Assembly: GCF_004101245.1 (NCBI RefSeq)
Contig: NZ_SCIN01000001.1
Coordinates: 1,006,784-1,070,783 of the forward strand
Source of the DNA: Sphingomonas sp. UV9
Lineage (GTDB): Bacteria; Pseudomonadota; Alphaproteobacteria; Sphingomonadales; Sphingomonadaceae
Length of the DNA stretch: 64,000 nucleotides
Reading direction: 5' to 3'
Position numbers and translations under genes: made by a program. Under the pieces are notes generated by a model, which saw only the letters and a list, made by a program, of their open reading frames with translations, searched no databases and had not been told where the DNA came from. Of this stretch, positions 23,470 to 33,903 are shown in pieces (the stretch's first letter is position 1; each line of letters begins with the position of its first letter).

Positions 23470-25041
23470 TCAGGCGGCGACGGGCAGCGCGGGGATGTCT
23501 CCGGGCGCGGGCTGCGGATCCTCGTCATGCTCGAACGGCCCCTTGCGGATCGTCTCGAGGATCAGCCGGACCTCGATCACCGCCAGCGTGCCGTACAGGC
23601 CGGTAAAGCCGATGATCGTCGTCCACAGCGCGCCGCGGGTCAGCGACGAGGCCGCGAGGAAGGTCGGCAGCACGCCTTCGATCGCCCAGGGCTGGCGGCC
23701 GATCTCGGCCAGCATCCAGCCCAGTTCGATCGCGATCCACGGCAGCGGGATCGCGATCACCGCGAGCTTCAGGAACCACCGCGTGTGCATGTGCAGCCGG
23801 AGCGAGGTGAGCACGAACGCGGCGCCGAACAGCGCGATCATCGCAAAGCCGATCCCCGCCATGATCCGGAAGCTCCAGAACATCAGCGGCACGTTGGGCA
23901 CCACGTCCCAGGCGGTGGTGGCGATCAGCTGCGCGCTGGCCATCCGCGGATCGGCGACATGCGCCTTCAGCAACAACGCATAGCCGAGATCGCGCTTGTG
24001 CGCCTCGAACCGCGCGCGCTGAACCAAGTCGGCCGGATTCGCCTTCAGCCGCTCGACCGCGTCGTAGGCGACGACGCCCGAGGTGATCCGCTCCTGCGCT
24101 TTGAGCACCAGTTCCGACATGCCGGTGACGGTGCCGTCCAGACTGCGCGTGGCGATCAGCCCGAGCACCCAGGGAATCTGCACCTCGTAGCGGGTCTCGC
24201 GCGCGGCGATGTCGGGAATGCCGAACAGCGTCAGCCCGGCGGGTGCGGGCGCGGTGTGCCAGGCACCTTCGATCGCGGCGAGCTTCATCTTCTGGTTGTC
24301 GGTCAGCGCATAGCCGCTTTCGTCGCCAAGGATGACGACTGACAGCGACGCGGCGAGACCGAAAGCCGCGGCGACCGTCATCGAGCGGCGCGCGACCGCC
24401 TTGTACTTGCCCTGCAGCAGCCAGAACGCGGAGATGCCGAGCACCACAACCGACGCGCAGACATAGCCCGCGCTGACGGTATGGACGAACTTGGCCTGGG
24501 CGATCGGGTTGAACAGCACGGCGCCGAAATCGGTCACCTCCATCCGCATCGTTTCCGGATTGAACGCGGCACCGATCGGGTTCTGCATCCAGCCATTGGC
24601 GACGAGGATCCACAGCGCCGACAGGTTCGTGCCGAGCGCGACCATGAAGGTGACGATCAGGTGGCCGAGCTTCGACAGGCGATCCCAGCCGAAGAACATG
24701 ATTCCAACGAACGTCGCCTCGAGGAAGAACGCCATCAGCCCCTCGATCGCCAGCGGTGCACCGAAGATGTCACCGACATAGTGCGAGAAATACGACCAGT
24801 TGGTGCCGAACTGGAACTCCATCGTCAGCCCGGTGGCAACGCCGAGCACGAAGTTGATCGCGAAGATCCGCCCCCAGAACCGCGTGATAACGCGCCAGAT
24901 CGGCCGGTTCGTCATCACGTACACCGATTCCATGATGACGAGCATCATCGACAGACCGAGTGTCAGCGGCACGAACAGGAAGTGATAGAGGGCGGTCAGT
25001 GCGAATTGCAGCCGCGACAGGTCGATAACCCCGAGGTCCAT
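23470..25041 (-). CDS. cydA: Cytochrome bd ubiquinol oxidase subunit I
   Basis: The 523-residue heme-binding subunit contains the N-terminal RLQFALTALYHFLFVPLTLG (heme ligand His), the GWxxxExGRQPW signature (GWMLAEIGRQPW) and a long Q-loop with the E/K-rich segment around residues 290-350, making it the long-loop, E. coli-like class. Length is almost identical to E. coli CydA. It reduces O2 with ubiquinol at very high affinity and is insensitive to sulfide, NO and cyanide compared with heme-copper oxidases. An FNR box lies 70 bp upstream, shared with cydD. Confidence 0.97.
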   Translation of the reverse strand: MDLGVIDLSRLQFALTALYHFLFVPLTLGLSMMLVIMESVYVMTNRPIWRVITRFWGRIFAINFVLGVATGLTMEFQFGTNWSYFSHYVGDIFGAPLAIEGLMAFFLEATFVGIMFFGWDRLSKLGHLIVTFMVALGTNLSALWILVANGWMQNPIGAAFNPETMRMEVTDFGAVLFNPIAQAKFVHTVSAGYVCASVVVLGISAFWLLQGKYKAVARRSMTVAAAFGLAASLSVVILGDESGYALTDNQKMKLAAIEGAWHTAPAPAGLTLFGIPDIAARETRYEVQIPWVLGLIATRSLDGTVTGMSELVLKAQERITSGVVAYDAVERLKANPADLVQRARFEAHKRDLGYALLLKAHVADPRMASAQLIATTAWDVVPNVPLMFWSFRIMAGIGFAMIALFGAAFVLTSLRLHMHTRWFLKLAVIAIPLPWIAIELGWMLAEIGRQPWAIEGVLPTFLAASSLTRGALWTTIIGFTGLYGTLAVIEVRLILETIRKGPFEHDEDPQPAPGDIPALPVAA

Positions 25042-25110
25042 GGGAAAGGTCTCCTACCGGTTTGGGTACCGGTTCCACGCCGGCGATAAGAGCGGCGTGC
25101 GGACCGAACA

Positions 25111-25124
25111 TTGACCGCGGTCAA
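25111..25124. promoter_or_regulatory. FNR-box between cydA and cydD
   Basis: TTGACCGCGGTCAA is a perfect 14-bp palindrome and matches the FNR half-site spacing (TTGAC-N4-GTCAA). It sits in the 118-bp divergent spacer, with its centre 76 bp before the cydA start and 42 bp before the cydD start. One site could control both operons. Confidence 0.72.
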
Positions 25125-25159
25125 AGACCCCCGGAAGCCGGTCGGGCGAAAGCGGCTGC

Positions 25160-26851
25160 ATGAAAACGGGATACAAAGACCGCGCCGCATCCGCGCGCGC
25201 CGTCCCTGACCGGATCGCAGCGCGCGATCGCACGCGCTGGCTGGCCGCGGTGGCGGCGGACGGCGGCCGCGCGACCACCGCAACCGGGCTGCTGCTGCTC
25301 GACAGCGTTGCCGCGATCGGCTTTGCCGGCGGACTAGCCGGGGCGATCGTCGCGGTGCCGCAGGGTATGGTGGCCGTGTTGCCATGGGCAGCGCTAGCGG
25401 CGACCTCGGGGGTGGCGCGCGGCCTGTTCGCGATGCTGTCGGCGCGGACCGGCGCGGCGGAGGCCGAACGCGCGAAGATCGGGTTGCGCCGTCGCGTGGT
25501 CGGCGCCGCGTTGCACCGCGATCCCGCCTCCGCAATTACGACAGGCGCGTTCATGAGCGCGGTGGTCGACGAGGTGGAGGCGCTGGACGGCTATGTCGCG
25601 CGCTTCCTGCCCGCGCGCAAAGCTGGCGCAATCGCCCCGCTCCTCATTCTCGCCGCGACCGCGGTCGCCAGCCCGATCGCCGCGTGCATCCTGGTCACGA
25701 CCTTAATACCGTTCGTTGTCGCGATGATCCTGGCTGGCGGGGCCGCTGCCGACCAGTCGCGCCGACAGTTCGTCGCGCTAGCGCGGCTGACCAGCCATTT
25801 CGCCGACCGCGTTCGCGCGCTGCCGATCATCCTGGCGTTCCGCGGTGAGGAGCGCGAAACGAAGGAGATCGGTCGCGCCGCAGAAGATCTCGCCACCCGG
25901 ACAATGCGCGTGCTGCGCGTTGCATTCCTATCGTCGGGATCGCTCGAATTCTTTGCCGCGCTGTCGGTCGCGCTGGTCGCAGTCTATTGCGGCTTCAACC
26001 TGCTCCATCTGCTCCCCTTTTCGGTACCGGAACAACTCGATATCGGTGGCGCATTCTTTGTGCTGGCGCTGGCCCCCGAATTCTACGCGCCCATGCGCCG
26101 CCTGGCCGCGGCCTATCACGACAAGCAGGCCGCGGAGACGGCGGCCGACCGCCTTGCCATCCTGCCCGTCGTGCACGCTGCAGCGGCAGTACCGATCCCG
26201 GCCGGCCTGGTCGACATCGTGTTCGACCGGGTCACGATCCGCTATCCGGGTGAGGCGCGCCCGGCGGTATCGGACGTGTCGTTCGCAGCGCCCGCAGGAC
26301 GCATCGTCGCGCTGCTGGGCCCGTCGGGCAGCGGCAAGTCGAGCCTGCTGCATCTGTTGCTGGGCCTGGCGCCGCTGGGCGGCGGCACCGTCCGCGTAGC
26401 CGGCGTGCCGCTGGCACCCGGCGGCTCGCTGGCGGCGCTCGCATCCTGGGCGGGGCAGCATCCGCTGATCGTCGCGGGGACGATCCGCGACACCCTGACG
26501 CTCGCGCACCCCGCCGCGACCGCATGGGAGATCGACGAGGTCGTGCGCCGCGCCGGCCTTGCGCCGATGCTGCGTGCGCGTCCCGGCGGCCTGGACGGTC
26601 CCATCGACGCGCGCGGCGGCGGGCTGTCGGGGGGCGAGCGGCGGCGGATCGCGCTGGCGCGCGCGTTGTTGAAGCCCGCTCCGATCCTGATGCTCGACGA
26701 GCCGACCGCGCATCTCGATTCCGAAGCCGAGTCGGCGCTGATCGCGACGCTCGCAGTCGCCTGCCGCGGCCGGACCACACTGATCGCAACGCACAGCGAG
26801 CGGCTGGCCGCCATCGCCGACCATATCATCCGCTTGGGAGACGCCGCGTGA
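25160..26851 (+). CDS. cydD: Thiol-reductant ABC exporter subunit CydD
   Basis: The 563-residue protein has an N-terminal six-helix ABC export domain and a C-terminal ATPase with Walker A (GPSGSGKS), signature (LSGGERRRIALARALL) and Walker B (ILMLDEPTAHLD). The CydDC heterodimer moves cysteine/glutathione or heme to the periplasm side and is essential for maturing cytochrome bd. It is divergent from cydAB and overlaps cydC by 4 bp. The order and pairing make the CydD assignment firm. Confidence 0.93.
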   Translation: MKTGYKDRAASARAVPDRIAARDRTRWLAAVAADGGRATTATGLLLLDSVAAIGFAGGLAGAIVAVPQGMVAVLPWAALAATSGVARGLFAMLSARTGAAEAERAKIGLRRRVVGAALHRDPASAITTGAFMSAVVDEVEALDGYVARFLPARKAGAIAPLLILAATAVASPIAACILVTTLIPFVVAMILAGGAAADQSRRQFVALARLTSHFADRVRALPIILAFRGEERETKEIGRAAEDLATRTMRVLRVAFLSSGSLEFFAALSVALVAVYCGFNLLHLLPFSVPEQLDIGGAFFVLALAPEFYAPMRRLAAAYHDKQAAETAADRLAILPVVHAAAAVPIPAGLVDIVFDRVTIRYPGEARPAVSDVSFAAPAGRIVALLGPSGSGKSSLLHLLLGLAPLGGGTVRVAGVPLAPGGSLAALASWAGQHPLIVAGTIRDTLTLAHPAATAWEIDEVVRRAGLAPMLRARPGGLDGPIDARGGGLSGGERRRIALARALLKPAPILMLDEPTAHLDSEAESALIATLAVACRGRTTLIATHSERLAAIADHIIRLGDAA

Positions 26852-28476
26852 CCACGCCGCTCGACGCAATAATCTGTGCGCAGCGGCGCCGCCAGCGGCC
26901 GCTGCTGCGCCGCGCCGCCGTGTATGCCGCGCTGGTCGCGGCGGCCTCGATCACCCTGCTCGGACTGTCGGGCTGGTTTATTACCGCGGCGGCGATCGCC
27001 GGGCTGGCTGGGCCCGCCGTGGCGATGGCGTTCAATTACATGTTGCCGAGCGCCGGTATCCGCCTGCTGGCGATCGTGCGGACGGGCGCGCGCTATGGCG
27101 AACGACTGGCGAGCCACGACGCGGCGTTTGGTGCACTCGCGCGGATTCGCCCGGCGGTGTTCGCAGCGCTAGCCGCGCAGCCGCCCGCCGCCGCGCTCAC
27201 CTTCACGACCGGCGATGCGACCGCGCGGATGGTTGGCGACGTCGATGCGATCGAGACGCGCTTCGTGCGGCTGTCTGCGCCGTGGGGCGTCGCCGCCGCG
27301 CTCTGCTCCGGCCTTTGCCTGGTTGCTCTTGGCGGGATCGCCGCCGCCGCGCTGGCCGCTGGCTGTACGATGCTGCTGCTGGTCGCGGGCCGGATCTTGT
27401 CCGAACGGATCGCGGTGCCCGGCCGCGCGGTGCAGCGGGCGTCGGGCCAGTTGCGCGACAGTTTCGCGAGCCTGGCCGATGCCGCGCCCGAACTGCGCTG
27501 TTTCGGGCTGGAAGACTGGGCCGCGGCGCGGATCGATGCACAGAGCCGGATCTTGGCGGCCGCGCAACGCCGCCATGCGAACGCCGCCGCCTGGTTCGAC
27601 CTGCTCCACGCCGGAACGATCGGCATCGCCGCGGCCGGCACGGTAACGCTCGCCGCGGGATCGGGTGCGCCGCGCGCGGCGCTGGCCGCACTGGCCGCGG
27701 CAATGACGGTCGATGCGGCCGGTCCACTGTTGCGGGCGATGATCGACCGCGGTCGCCTGGCCGAGGCGCAGTTGCGGCTCAACGCAGTCTTCGTGCCTTC
27801 GCCGGCCTGGGAGGGGCAAACCCGGAGTCGTAATCACGCGACCGCGATCGTCCTGACCGTGCCGGCGGGCGCCTGTGTCGCGGCACCGGGCGCGCGGCTG
27901 GCGCTGACGGGGCCGTCAGGAAGCGGCAAGACGACGCTGGTCGAGCAGATGCTGGGGCTGCGGACGAGCGAGCCCGGCCGGCTGCGGCTGGGTGGTGCGG
28001 ACATCGTGACACTCGCGCCCGACAGCCTGCGCCGCAGCTTTGCCTGGGCGCCGCAGGATGCGATGCTGCTGTCGGGCACCGTGCGCGACAATCTGGCACT
28101 GGCGAACCCGCACGCCGACGACGCTGCGCTGTGGCGGGCCCTGCATGATGCCGTGCTGGAGACGCGGATTCGGGCGCTCGACTTCGGGCTCGACAGCTGG
28201 ATCGGCGAGAACGGCGCGCGGCTTTCGGGCGGCGAGCGGCGCCGGCTGGCGGTGGCACGCGCCTATTGCGCGGACGCGCCCTGGCTGCTGCTGGACGAAC
28301 CGAGCGAAGGACTGGACGGCGAAACAGAGGCGCTGCTGGTCCAGCGGTTGATCGACCGTTTAGACCGGACTAGCCAGGGCCTGATCGTCGTCAGCCACCG
28401 CCCGGCGCTAACCGCGATCTGCACCCAGCGACTTGATCTCGCGCCGGGCGCGGCCCGGCTGCGCGATGCCGCCTGA
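26848..28476 (+). CDS. cydC: Thiol-reductant ABC exporter subunit CydC
   Basis: A 542-residue ABC half-transporter starting at GTG 26848, overlapping the cydD stop (GTGA). It has the membrane domain with SAGIRLLAIVRTGARYGERL and LTFTTGDATARMVGDVDAIE, then Walker A (GPSGSGKTT), signature (LSGGERRRLAVARAY) and Walker B (WLLLDEPSEGLD). It pairs with CydD. The stop is directly adjacent to the end of the second FNR-type gene on the other strand, without room for a separate terminator. Confidence 0.93.
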   Translation: MTTPLDAIICAQRRRQRPLLRRAAVYAALVAAASITLLGLSGWFITAAAIAGLAGPAVAMAFNYMLPSAGIRLLAIVRTGARYGERLASHDAAFGALARIRPAVFAALAAQPPAAALTFTTGDATARMVGDVDAIETRFVRLSAPWGVAAALCSGLCLVALGGIAAAALAAGCTMLLLVAGRILSERIAVPGRAVQRASGQLRDSFASLADAAPELRCFGLEDWAAARIDAQSRILAAAQRRHANAAAWFDLLHAGTIGIAAAGTVTLAAGSGAPRAALAALAAAMTVDAAGPLLRAMIDRGRLAEAQLRLNAVFVPSPAWEGQTRSRNHATAIVLTVPAGACVAAPGARLALTGPSGSGKTTLVEQMLGLRTSEPGRLRLGGADIVTLAPDSLRRSFAWAPQDAMLLSGTVRDNLALANPHADDAALWRALHDAVLETRIRALDFGLDSWIGENGARLSGGERRRLAVARAYCADAPWLLLDEPSEGLDGETEALLVQRLIDRLDRTSQGLIVVSHRPALTAICTQRLDLAPGAARLRDAA

Positions 28477-29211
28477 TCAGGCCGCCGCGCGGCGCGCGAG
28501 CCGGGCTTGATCGAGTATCACGACCGCCCGTCCGCCGGGTAGCGCGATAATCCCGGCGACGCGCAATGCTGTGAACTGCCGGCTGACCGTCTCGATCGTC
28601 GTGCCCAGCACCGCGCCGATCTCGGACCGGCTCATCGGCAGGTCGAACCGCCCCGCGACGCCGCCTGAACCATCCAGCCTGCGCGCCATATCGACCAGGA
28701 AGGCCGCGATCTTCGCACTCGCATCCTTGCGACCCAGCATCAGCATCCACTTGCGCGTCTCATCCAGCGTGGTGAGCGCGCGGCGCAACAGCAGCCGTTC
28801 GGCGGCGGGGTGAACGTCGAGCACGTGGCGCAGCGCGCCGCGCGGGTAGACGCAAAGATCGGCGTCGCACAGCACTTGGACCGTCTCACGCGCGCTCTCG
28901 GTAAAGAGGTCGCCGACGAAATCCCCGGGAAACAGCAGGCCGACGATATGCTCGTGGCCGTCGGACGCCACGCGCACGATCTTGAGCACCCCCGACACCA
29001 CATTGGCGCAGATCGCGTTGGGATCGCCAGCCCAGACCAATACCTGCCCGGCCGCGACAGTGCGGCGCAACCCGATCGCACGGACCCTTGCCAGATCGCC
29101 ATCGCCGAGAGCCGAACACATCGCGCTGCCGCGGACCGCGCAGGTCGGACACCTCGGCGGCGCGACGACCGCGCGTTGTTCAGACCGCACTACTGAAGCG
29201 TCCCGGTGCAC
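28477..29211 (-). CDS. fnr: Second FNR-type transcriptional regulator
   Basis: The 244-residue Crp/Fnr protein is a paralogue of the regulator at 21350. Its cysteines C21-x2-C24-x7-C32 plus C68 are in the same pattern, and the recognition helix again has IETVSRQ. It overlaps the upstream hemN gene by 32 bp on the same strand, so the pair forms one unit and the regulator is probably made under the same FNR control as hemN. Two FNR copies within 8 kb suggest either a sub-functionalised pair or two acquisition events. Confidence 0.88.
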   Translation of the reverse strand: MHRDASVVRSEQRAVVAPPRCPTCAVRGSAMCSALGDGDLARVRAIGLRRTVAAGQVLVWAGDPNAICANVVSGVLKIVRVASDGHEHIVGLLFPGDFVGDLFTESARETVQVLCDADLCVYPRGALRHVLDVHPAAERLLLRRALTTLDETRKWMLMLGRKDASAKIAAFLVDMARRLDGSGGVAGRFDLPMSRSEIGAVLGTTIETVSRQFTALRVAGIIALPGGRAVVILDQARLARRAAA

Positions 29212-30499
29212 TTGGCCGGTACAGGTCTAAAGCGCTCGCGATCGTCCGCGCATAGGGCAACGCATCAGCGGCTAGTTGCAGCGTCGTACCCTGCCACGCG
29301 ACCAGATCGTGGCGTTCGAACGCGAGGAGTTGCGTACGGACAGCGTCGATGCCAGCGACTGCGGCCAGATCGGCGACGCCGCGCGTCAGGATCAATTCGA
29401 TCGCGCGCGCGCGGCCCCGGTCCTCCGCCGTGCGCCGCAGCCCGCGCGCCGTCGCGAAGCCGCCGGCGTCGATCCGCATGCCGTACCGGCCGGTGTTCTT
29501 TTCGTTCTGCAGCAACGCAACCGGGAAGTCGCTGATCGAACTGGCGCCGAGGCCAAGCAACGTCTGCGCCGGATCCTCGGTGAAGCCCTGAAAGTTGCGG
29601 CGGAGCGTCCCCGCCTCGCTCGCGCGTGCCAGCGCATCGCCGGGACGAGCGAAATGATCGAACCCGACTGCGACATAGCCCGCATCGATCAGCACCGCGT
29701 GCGCCAGCGCGGCCTGTGCGAAGCGCGCTTCGGCGCCGGCCAGCGCCGCGGAGTCGATCCGGCGCTGACGCGGGATCAGGTCCGGAACATGCGCATAACC
29801 GAAGACCGCCAGTCTATCCGGCCCCATGGCGATGCTGTCTCGCAGCGTAGCCAGCAGGCTCGCCTCGGTCTGCCCGGGCAGACCGTACATCAGGTCGAAG
29901 TTGATCGACGCCACGCCTGCGCCGCGCAGCAGCGCCACGGTGCGGTGGATATCGTCCACCGGCTGCACGCGCCCGATCGCCGTCTGGACCTGCGGATCGA
30001 GCGTCTGCACGCCCAGGCTGGCGCGCGACACCCCCGTGGCACCGAGGGCCGCCGCCCATTCGGCATCGAAGCCGCGCGGATCGATCTCGATCGACAGGAC
30101 CGGATCCTCACACCGGAAGGCGCCGCGTAACCGCGCGACGAGCGCCACGAACAGCGCAGGGTCGATCGCGTTCGGGCTGCCCCCGCCGAACGCGATCCGC
30201 CCGATCCGCACGTCGCCGACGCGGTCTGCGACCAACGCAATCTCCTCGTCGAGGCGCGCCATGTACGTCGCGAGACGCGCTGTGCGGTTCGCTGCACCGG
30301 TGTTGCAACCGCAATACCAGCAGATCGCGCGGCAATACGGGATGTGGGCGTACAGCGAGACCGGCGCGTCCACGTCGATGCCAGCGAGCGCGTTGGCCAT
30401 GTCCCCGGGACCGACAGCGTCACCGAACTCGGCCGCGGTGGGATAGCTCGTATAGCGCGGGACCGCGCGCGCGAGCAGCTCTGGATGATATGACCACAT
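29180..30499 (-). CDS. hemN: Oxygen-independent coproporphyrinogen III oxidase
   Basis: The 439-residue radical-SAM enzyme carries the cluster motif CRAICWYCGC (C-x3-C-x2-C) with HIPYC before it, GGGSPNAID, the SAM-binding IEIDPRGF and MYGLPGQTEAS. It makes protoporphyrinogen IX without O2, needed for heme supply to cytochrome bd when oxygen is low. FNR boxes lie 36-71 bp upstream, shared with the divergent ompW. Length is near the E. coli enzyme (457). Confidence 0.95.
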   Translation of the reverse strand: MWSYHPELLARAVPRYTSYPTAAEFGDAVGPGDMANALAGIDVDAPVSLYAHIPYCRAICWYCGCNTGAANRTARLATYMARLDEEIALVADRVGDVRIGRIAFGGGSPNAIDPALFVALVARLRGAFRCEDPVLSIEIDPRGFDAEWAAALGATGVSRASLGVQTLDPQVQTAIGRVQPVDDIHRTVALLRGAGVASINFDLMYGLPGQTEASLLATLRDSIAMGPDRLAVFGYAHVPDLIPRQRRIDSAALAGAEARFAQAALAHAVLIDAGYVAVGFDHFARPGDALARASEAGTLRRNFQGFTEDPAQTLLGLGASSISDFPVALLQNEKNTGRYGMRIDAGGFATARGLRRTAEDRGRARAIELILTRGVADLAAVAGIDAVRTQLLAFERHDLVAWQGTTLQLAADALPYARTIASALDLYRPSAPGRFSSAV

Positions 30500-30534
30500 G
30501 CCGGCGTGGTGCGCCGCCGCGCCCCCGCCGGTCT

Positions 30535-30570
30535 TTGATCCGCGTCAAACCGGTCCTTGGCGGCGATCAA
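30535..30570. promoter_or_regulatory. Two FNR-boxes between hemN and ompW
   Basis: The first, TTGAT-CCGC-GTCAA at 30535-30548, is a near-perfect match. The second, TTGGC-GGCG-ATCAA at 30557-30570, is weaker on the left half. Their centres are 22 bp apart, two helical turns. They lie 42 bp before hemN and 60-82 bp before ompW, so each could serve one of the divergent genes. ompW is a known FNR target in enterobacteria. Confidence 0.7.
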
Positions 30571-30623
30571 GGTCCGCCGCCTCCAGCTGCCCTAGGCCGC
30601 GCTCAACCAATCAGGAGTCGGTC

Positions 30624-31352
30624 ATGACCTATCATTCGTTCGGCAGCATCGTTCTCGCCGTCGGCGCGGCAACCGCCGCGGTCGCTGTCGCCAGCCCGGC
30701 CGCCGCGCAGGACACAACCTTGGCTGCGACCACGCAGGAGCCCGTGCGCCGGGGGATCCAGGCCGGCGACGTGCTGGTGCGGGTCCGCGCCATTCTTGTC
30801 GCGCCCAACGAGCGGTCGGGCGGCATCCTTCCCGCCTTCCCCGGCGAGCGGGTGCGCATCACCGACAGCGTCATGCCCGAACTCGATGTGACCTATATGG
30901 CGACGGACCATGTCGGGTTCGAATTGATCGCCGCGACCACCAAGCATCACGCGGAGGGGCGGACGGGGACGACAGGTTCGATCGGTAAGCTCGCTTCGAC
31001 CTGGGTGCTGCCGCCGACGCTGACCGCACAATATCATTTCAGTCCGCGCGGCGTGGTGCGGCCCTATGTCGGCGCCGGGGTGAATTACACGATCTTCTGG
31101 AACGAGCAGGCATCGACGGGTTTGGAGAAGGCCGTAGGGTCGACCAGCGTGCGGATGAAGGACAGCGTCGGCTGGGCAGCGCAGGTCGGCGTCGATATCG
31201 ACATCACCCCCAAGGTGTTCGTCAACTTGGACGTCAAATATATCGACATCGATACCAGCGCACGGCTCCGTACGACGGCGATCGGCACGCAGTCCGTTCG
31301 GGTCAGCCTGGATCCGCTAGTCTTCGGCATCGGACTAGGCCTGCGCCTGTAA
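30624..31352 (+). CDS. ompW: OmpW-family outer-membrane protein
   Basis: The 242-residue protein has a signal peptide (cleavage near AAAQD, about residue 29) and the OmpW barrel pattern: GDVLVRVRAILVAPNE, PELDVTYMATDHVGFELIAATTKH, LPPTLTAQYHF, RPYVGAGVNYTIFW and a late ITPKVFVNLDVKYID, ending GIGLGLRL. Small hydrophobic molecules may pass through such barrels, and in other bacteria ompW responds to oxygen limitation. The start is the ATG with AGGAG 8 nt upstream. It is divergent from hemN with FNR boxes between. Confidence 0.93.
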   Translation: MTYHSFGSIVLAVGAATAAVAVASPAAAQDTTLAATTQEPVRRGIQAGDVLVRVRAILVAPNERSGGILPAFPGERVRITDSVMPELDVTYMATDHVGFELIAATTKHHAEGRTGTTGSIGKLASTWVLPPTLTAQYHFSPRGVVRPYVGAGVNYTIFWNEQASTGLEKAVGSTSVRMKDSVGWAAQVGVDIDITPKVFVNLDVKYIDIDTSARLRTTAIGTQSVRVSLDPLVFGIGLGLRL

Positions 31353-32939
<1,587 letters not shown>

Positions 32940-32968
32940 GGGCTCGGCGCATCAAATCCCCTTACTCT

Positions 32969-33090
32969 CCGGCTTACCAAACCGAACCATTCTTGGACCA
33001 ACGGCCAGGTCGAGCGGATGAACCGCGCCATCAAGGAGGCGACCGTCAAGCGCTTCCATTACGAAAGCCACGGCCACCGACGCGTGGCGC
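32969..33090 (+). pseudogene. IS481-type transposase remnant
   Basis: One frame gives KPNHSWTNGQVERMNRAIKE and then ATVKRFHYES, the segment around the third catalytic residue of IS481-like DDE transposases (WTNGQVERMNRTIKEAT). The sequence loses the frame after HYESHGHR and nothing upstream in frame matches the rest of the enzyme. It follows the CoA-transferase stop by about 30 bp and abuts the wrecked GIY-YIG gene, whose C-terminal part it probably removed. Confidence 0.8.
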
Positions 33091-33179
33091 GCGCTTGGTC
33101 TATCGTCGCCGAGCTTGGGTGTCTGCACGTTCATATGCCGGTGTCGAAGCCGGCGGAGGACGTTACGTCGTCCAACGAT

Positions 33180-33890
33180 GGTCAGATCGCGTCCGGTGAC
33201 AGCATCGCCGTCTTTGGATCGTAGGTCATGCCCGATCGCGTCGTCGGCGGCCCCGGCGATCCGGGTTTCCACCTTGCAGCCGGTGATGCCGATCTCGTGG
33301 ATCAGCGCGCGATGGGCTGCGATGGTCGGGTGCACTGATCGCCTGCGCAGGACGTAGAGTGTGCCGGTTGGCAAGCGGTCGGGTTCGTCTTCGGCACCGC
33401 CGCGGTCGCCGAACAGGGGGCCGGCGGTCGGCTCGCTGACGCGGCGACCGCCCTCGTCCTTGTACAGGGCCCACTGGAGCGAGCGGAGCAGCAGGTTGCT
33501 TTGCGTGCCGTTCGAATAGACGACGCGCAGCCATGCATCGACCTCGCCATCGCGTGCCGCGATCGGATCGCCCACGCCCGCGACATAGGCGATCTACCCG
33601 CCGACGATGAAGAACTCCCCCTGCTTGATGTCAGCCTTCGACGTGCCGAGGTCGCGTACGAAGCGACCTGTCGTCCGGATGCTGGCGTCGAGGTCGGCCT
33701 GGACCTGTTCGAAACGCGGCTTGAAAGTGGCGAAGTCCTCGCAGCGGGTTGCGGCGGCAATCTCGTCGGCGGCGGATCGCCCGGCGTTCGAGCGGACGTC
33801 GCGCAATCGGGTGATGTCGTCAGTTGGCGCGGCCCCGATGCCCAGTTCGGCCGCTGAGATCGTTAGCTGAGCCCCCTGCCGCGCCAGCCG
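33180..33890 (-). pseudogene. Broken GIY-YIG nuclease-family gene
   Basis: On the minus strand, two pieces in the same frame resemble a large GIY-YIG-family protein: FKPRFEQVQADLDASIRT to GEFFIVGG, then a TAG at 33594-33596 (a likely CAG-to-TAG change), then IAYVAGVGDPI, VYSNGTQSNLLLRSLQWALY, PLFGDRG, GTLYVLRRRS and LIHEIGITGCKVETRIAGA. The core GIY-YIG-like strands are in the second piece. The match stops after ADDA, and a short tail resembling the family C-terminus (TYDPKTA) follows in another frame, so an internal stretch is gone. The N-terminus is also missing toward proC. Family naming is from memory of homologues. Confidence 0.6.
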
Positions 33891-33903
33891 ATCCTTATTC
33901 GAT

